16,303 nucleotides of DNA. It comes from Bacteroidetes bacterium 4572_114. Lineage in GTDB: Bacteria; Bacteroidota; Bacteroidia; Bacteroidales; 4484-276. Below are positions 12,518 to 16,303 of this stretch, piece after piece. How positions within the stretch are numbered: the stretch's first letter is position 1; the number at the start of each line of letters is the position of its first letter. The position numbers were made by a program, and so were the translations under genes. The notes under the pieces are model-generated. The model worked only from the letters and a program-made list of their open reading frames with translations. It made no database searches and was not told where the DNA came from. The stretch lies in NCBI GenBank assembly GCA_002254335.1, contig NIVA01000011.1, positions 1 through 16,303 of the forward strand. Reading direction: 5' to 3'.

Positions 12518-14980
12518 GTTTTGACCCACCTCCAACCGGATCGGCTTTTCCACTTTTTCGTCTAATAGGGCAAAGTTAATTGCTTCAATCATCGAATCAA
12601 CATAATGGAATTTTAACCCTTTGATATACTTTTCGTTGATCTCAAGAATATTTTTTTCGTTTTCTTTTGATAAGATAATATGCTGGATGTTTGCACGCTT
12701 GGCCGCAAGCATTTTTTCTTTTATCCCTCCAACAGGGAGCACTTTGCCCCGCAGGGTAATTTCCCCGGTCATGGCCAGTTTTAACCTGACCTTCCTTTGT
12801 GTAAACAGCGATGCCAACGAGGTTATCATGGTTATCCCTGCTGATGGCCCGTCTTTGGGCGTTGCCCCCTCGGGGATATGGATGTGCACATTATATTTTT
12901 GAAAGGTGTCAGGTGAAATATCCAGTTGTTCGCTGTGTGCCTTAAGATATTCAAAAGCTATGGTGGCCGATTCTTTCATCACATCGCCCAGGTTACCGGT
13001 GAGGGTAAGGCTTCCTTTTCCTTTGCTTAAACTTGCTTCAACAAAAAGTATCTCCCCGCCAACTGATGTCCAGGCCAATCCGGTAACAACCCCGGCCACA
13101 TCGTTTGAGATGCTCTTGTCTTTTTGGAATTTCGGGGGGCCTAAAACTTTGTGGAGGTTTTCTAATGAAACCTTTTTTTCATAACTGTCGCCTTCGGCGA
13201 TATACCGGGCCTTGTTCCTGATTACTTTGGCAATGTTTTTTTCCAACAGCCTCACCCCCGATTCCCTTGTGTAATCATCCACTATCTTTTCGAGGATTTG
13301 CTTGGTAAAACTCAGTTGGTTTCTTTTTATGCCGTGTTCCTTAAACTGGCGTGGCACAAGGTGTTGCCTGGCAATTTCCACTTTTTCCTCCAAAAGGTAG
13401 CCGCTAATGTCAATGATCTCCATCCTGTCGCGCAGGGCAGGGTGCACCGAGCTGAGTGTGTTTGCCGTAGCGATAAACAACACCCTTGACAGGTCGTAAT
13501 CCAAATCAACGAAATTGTCGTGGAATGTAGAGTTTTGTTCCGGGTCGAGCACTTCTAACAATGCAGCCGAAGGATCGCCGCTCACATTGGCGCCGATCAC
13601 TTTATCCACTTCATCCAAAACAAAAACAGGATTGGAGGATTTTGCTTTTTTCATGCTTTGGATGATGCGGCCGGGCATGGCCCCAATATATGTTTTGCGG
13701 TGCCCCCGTATTTCAGATTCGTCACGCAGGCCACCCAACGACATGCGGATGTATTTTCTGCCCAGTGCCCTTGCAACCGACTTGCCCAAAGATGTTTTTC
13801 CCACACCGGGAGGGCCAACAATACAAATAATTGGCGATTTCATATCTCCCTTCAACTTCAACACTGCAAGGTACTCGATCATTCTTTCCTTTACTTTTTC
13901 AAGGCCGTAATGATCCTGGTCCAATATTTTTTGGGCATGTTTCAAGTCAAAATTATCTTTGGTAAATTCGTTCCAGGGCAATTCCACTAAAATTTCCAGA
14001 TAGTTTAAATGCATCGAATAATCCATGGCAGCCGGATTGATCCGCATTATTTTACCAAGTTCCTTTTCGAAGTGCTCGCCCACCTCTTTCGACCACTTTT
14101 TCTTTTTTGCACGTTCGCGAAGTTCCACTATCTCCTGCTGCTGACTGGTACCGCCAAGTTCCTCCTGTATGGTTTTTAATTGCTGGTTCAACATGTAATC
14201 GCGTTGTTGCTTGTCCATGTCGTTTTTGACCTTGTCCTGTATCTGGTTTTTGAGTTCAAGCATCTGAAGTTCCTTGCTTAAAGCGGCCAGGACTTGCGAG
14301 GCCCTTTCACGCACCTCCGAAATTTCTAAAAGTTTTTGCTTGTCGGGCAAGTTGATGTTCAGGTTGCTCGAAACAAAATTCACCAGGAAAACCGGGCTTT
14401 CGATGTTTTTAATTGCAAAGGCGGCATCACTGGGGATATTGGGCGACAATTTAATAATTTGTATGGCAAGGTCTTTTAGGGAAGATATCAGTGCCAGGAA
14501 GTTTTTATCCTTTAATACCTTTTTATTGATTTCAAAATTGGCGACCTTAGCCCTGAAATAGGGTTTTTCATCGGTCATTTCGAGGAGCTTAAACCTTTTT
14601 TTCCCCTGGATAATAACCATGGTGCTCCCATCGGGCATCTGCAGGATTTTCATTATGTTGGCCACAGTGCCAATACTGAACAAGTCTTTTGCTTTAGGAT
14701 CCTCGGTCTCAGAATCCTTTTGGGCCAATACCCCAATGGTTTTGTCGCCGCTGTAGGATTCGCGGATTAGCTGGATAGACTTGTCCCGGCCCACCGTAAT
14801 AGGAAAAACTACACCCGGAAATAAAACAGTATTGCGCAAAGGCAATATGGGCAGGCTTTCGGGGATCTCTTCCGCAATCATAAAATCTTCCTCTTCCTGC
14901 GAAAGCAGGGGGATAAATTCAGCATCACCATTGATGATATCAGATAATTGTAAACTTTGTTCTTCTTTTGGTCCTATCAT
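12506..14980 (-). CDS. lon: Lon protease (endopeptidase La)
   Basis: This 824-aa ATP-dependent serine protease degrades misfolded and short-lived regulatory proteins in the cytoplasm. An N-terminal substrate-binding domain covers about 42-245 (LPILPLRNTVLFPGVVFPI), followed by a coiled-coil linker (about 245-300). The AAA+ module has Walker A GPPGVGKT (389-396, K395) and Walker B VFVLDE (452-457). The C-terminal protease domain has the Ser-Lys dyad: S713 in DGPSAG and K756 in GGIKEKMLAA, spaced 43 residues as in E. coli Lon (S679/K722). It is somewhat longer than E. coli Lon because of an acidic N-terminal extension, which is usual in this phylum. All key residues are intact. The extreme C-terminus (NGNR) runs into a heptad repeat. 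No heat-shock operator was recognised upstream. Confidence 0.97.
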   Translation of the reverse strand: MIGPKEEQSLQLSDIINGDAEFIPLLSQEEEDFMIAEEIPESLPILPLRNTVLFPGVVFPITVGRDKSIQLIRESYSGDKTIGVLAQKDSETEDPKAKDLFSIGTVANIMKILQMPDGSTMVIIQGKKRFKLLEMTDEKPYFRAKVANFEINKKVLKDKNFLALISSLKDLAIQIIKLSPNIPSDAAFAIKNIESPVFLVNFVSSNLNINLPDKQKLLEISEVRERASQVLAALSKELQMLELKNQIQDKVKNDMDKQQRDYMLNQQLKTIQEELGGTSQQQEIVELRERAKKKKWSKEVGEHFEKELGKIMRINPAAMDYSMHLNYLEILVELPWNEFTKDNFDLKHAQKILDQDHYGLEKVKERMIEYLAVLKLKGDMKSPIICIVGPPGVGKTSLGKSVARALGRKYIRMSLGGLRDESEIRGHRKTYIGAMPGRIIQSMKKAKSSNPVFVLDEVDKVIGANVSGDPSAALLEVLDPEQNSTFHDNFVDLDYDLSRVLFIATANTLSSVHPALRDRMEIIDISGYLLEEKVEIARQHLVPRQFKEHGIKRNQLSFTKQILEKIVDDYTRESGVRLLEKNIAKVIRNKARYIAEGDSYEKKVSLENLHKVLGPPKFQKDKSISNDVAGVVTGLAWTSVGGEILFVEASLSKGKGSLTLTGNLGDVMKESATIAFEYLKAHSEQLDISPDTFQKYNVHIHIPEGATPKDGPSAGITMITSLASLFTQRKVRLKLAMTGEITLRGKVLPVGGIKEKMLAAKRANIQHIILSKENEKNILEINEKYIKGLKFHYVDSMIEAINFALLDEKVEKPIRLEVGQNGNR

Positions 14981-15191
14981 AAATCAAATCTGCTTTTAGA
15001 CAATGTGTCAGTAATTTTATTTAGAATTGAAACGCCTTCAAATCCTATTTTCTGTAATACTCAACAAAACAGTTCTTTCAATAACTGTTATAGCTCGAAA
15101 GTTACTGTCCGTAATATGAACAAAACCCGATGTCAATTTGTATGCCATTGGTATTTTTTATGAAACATTGGCAATGACCCGGTTTAAATAG
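14981..15191. other. lon upstream region
   Basis: No gene is supported. Visible elements are a short palindrome GACAATGTGTC (14999-15009) about 20 bp before the lon start and an inverted repeat AACAGTT/AACTGTT (15068-15089). Neither is strong enough to call an operator. I found no exact TAnnTTTG promoter for lon on the minus strand. Confidence 0.4.
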
Positions 15192-15216
15192 CAAAATTCA
15201 AAATTCAAAATTCAAA
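15192..15216. repeat. CAAAATT heptad repeat
   Basis: Three exact copies of CAAAATT (15192-15212) plus a partial fourth are flanked on both sides by AAATAGCAA. It is another short-period array in the lon upstream gap. Confidence 0.7.
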
Positions 15217-15255
15217 TAGCAATTTAGTTAAACATAGTTTTATGTGTTTGTCCTG

Positions 15256-15463
15256 CTCCATCACCCCATCACTCCACTACTCCATTACTCCAACACTCCA
15301 TTATTCCATTACTCCAACACTCCACTACTCCATTACTCCAACACTCCACTACTCCATTACTCCAACACTCCATCATTCCATTACTCCAACACTCCACTAC
15401 TCCATTACTCCAACACTCCATCATTCCATCATTCCATCATTCCACAATTCCACCATTCCATCT
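15256..15463 (-). repeat. 26-unit octad tandem array with 24-bp higher-order period
   Basis: Twenty-six consecutive 8-bp units fill 208 bp with no change of register. On the plus strand the unit is YTCCANNA; on the minus strand it is NNNTGGAR, for example TGTTGGAG, TAATGGAG and TAGTGGAG. The middle of the array is ordered in triplets (CTCCAACA, CTCCACTA, CTCCATTA), giving a 24-bp higher-order repeat. Its edge lies 3 nt past the stop codon (15469-15467) of the leftward GlmU-like pseudogene. Reading frames across it are open only because the unit has no stops; a plus-strand frame would encode HYSITPTL repeats but is not credible as a gene. Confidence 0.95.
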
Positions 15464-15466
15464 CCC

Positions 15467-16303
15467 TTAAATACTCTTTTCAATCGAAATCTCATGGATT
15501 TGCCTGAATATTTCCTCATCTTCCGGGGTAAATTCCATGTTGCGGCGGCCGTAAACAATGCGGGCAACCTCAATAGCTTTGTTGAGGTTATATTTTATTA
15601 TACCCTGCGTCCCGCCCAAAGAAAATGATTTGATAAAATTCCTTTGGAAACCCGGGCCGTAAATGTTTGCGCTTGCCCCAACTACTGTTCCTGTGTTAAA
15701 CATAGTATTAATGCCGCATTTTGAATGGTCGCCCATGATAAGGCCACAAAATTGTAAACCAGTTTTCACAAATCTTTCCTTTACATAACTCCACACCCTC
15801 ACCTTTTAATAGGTATTTTTTAGGTTGGATGAATTGGTGTCGGCATCCAGGTTGCACCATTCGCCAATCACTGAATTACCTACGAAACCATCATGCGCTT
15901 TGTTTGAATAGCCGAATATCACCCTGGCCAATTTTGATATTTGATGCTTCCAGCTTTTGTGATTTTTTGCCTTCGGTAAGTGTTTTGAAATCGTTAGAGA
16001 TGGCATCAGCATTTTTTGAAAATATATCCCACGGAAAATTAATTTTTTCAAAAGGTTTATCAAATGTGGTTTTAATGAATTTGTCTTCACCGGGATTAAA
16101 TGCAATCTCCAAATCGTTGGCCTCAATTCGTTGGGCGAGGATTATGTCTCCTTGAACCAGCGATTCATTAATGACCAATCTACGGATTTTTTCAATCAAT
16201 TCCCGATTGGGGATAACCGACCCGTTAATCAAAATCATTTCATCCCCGGTAGTTAAAGGGAATTTCTTACTGAGGCATCCCTGTGTCAGTGAGGATGTTT
16301 TTA
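15467..16303 (-). pseudogene. Broken GlmU-like sugar nucleotidyltransferase (partial at window edge)
   Basis: The minus strand holds pieces of the Bacteroidota GlmU-family putative sugar nucleotidyltransferase with a left-handed beta-helix acyltransferase-like half. From the window edge to about 15915 one frame reads through GDEMILINGSVIPNRELIEK and FPWDIFSKN to the region ending NIKIGQ. A second frame takes over near 15928 with RVIFGYSNKAHDGFVGNSVI and GEWCNLDADTNSSNLKNTY. It then meets TAA at 15808-15806 and continues in the same frame with WSYVKERFVKTGLQFCGLIM, GDHSKCGINTMFNTGTVVG and a C-terminus ending at 15467. From memory of relatives (about 390 aa), roughly 75-90 residues of the hexapeptide-repeat region are missing at the frame switch. 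Thus there are two independent lesions, a deletion with frameshift and a nonsense codon. The start of the gene lies beyond the window. Confidence 0.82.

Noticed and set aside
13515..13990. Plus-strand open frames opposite lon, and similar ones opposite malQ, the GH13 gene and pyrC
   Set aside because: They are shadows of well-supported minus-strand genes and show no recognisable features of their own.
14999..15009. GACAATGTGTC as a heat-shock operator for lon
   Set aside because: The arms are only 4 bp and it matches no CIRCE or HAIR element, so it is likely chance.
15256..15463. Possible CRISPR array
   Set aside because: There are no unique spacers; it is a continuous 8-bp tandem repeat with no palindromic repeat unit and no cas genes nearby.
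15242..15628. Plus-strand open frames encoding HYSITPTL repeats
   Set aside because: They are open only because the octad array lacks stop codons in those frames. They run past the array into the antisense of the GlmU-like pseudogene.

Overview
The window reads as a chromosomal segment of a Bacteroidota bacterium, probably environmental; the order cannot be fixed from sequence alone. The evidence is a PyrC with the DDQVHFRDPG metal-site variant typical of that phylum, a 493-aa GH77 MalQ paired with a GH13 enzyme, a remnant of the phylum's GlmU-like nucleotidyltransferase, promoter -7 elements of the TAnnTTTG type, and little sign of Shine-Dalgarno sequences. The gene content is mostly core or housekeeping. 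I see no phage, integrase, full-length IS, CRISPR array, rRNA or tRNA.

Layout, left to right. The first 44 bases hold the start of a leftward gene. A divergent ClC chloride-transport gene with two CBS domains (274-2049, +) is followed by a secreted or anchored endonuclease/exonuclease/phosphatase-family protein (2310-3338, +). Convergent to these are a MORN-repeat lipoprotein (3658-4104, -) and dihydroorotase PyrC (4204-5553, -). Upstream of pyrC lie a 144-bp MITE-like element with perfect 16-bp inverted termini and a HicB-like gene broken by one stop codon. A tight leftward operon follows: PepSY-associated membrane protein, MalQ 4-alpha-glucanotransferase and a GH13 alpha-amylase-family enzyme (10015 down to 6239), with gaps of only 1 and 2 nt. 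Next come an exported OB-fold-like protein with a His/Asp-rich tail (10441-10998, -) and, divergent from it, a small Tudor-like-domain protein (11154-11687, +). A small four-helix membrane protein (12034-12417, -) lies downstream of Lon protease (12506-14980, -). The window ends inside a decayed GlmU-like nucleotidyltransferase pseudogene (15467-16303, -) carrying a deletion/frameshift and a nonsense codon.

Functional themes. MalQ and the GH13 enzyme both lack signal peptides and should act together on cytoplasmic maltodextrin or storage glucan. PyrC serves pyrimidine synthesis, Lon serves protein quality control, and the ClC protein serves anion transport.

The most unusual material is between genes. 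Most gaps carry short-period tandem arrays (7, 8 or 10 bp). Arrays of a purine-rich NNNTGGAG-type octad begin within a few nucleotides of stop codons, in the same sense as the gene they follow; the largest is 26 exact-length octads starting 3 nt past the pseudogene stop. I found no clear new multi-gene system. The best leads are these stop-codon-associated arrays, the MITE-like element and the two broken genes.
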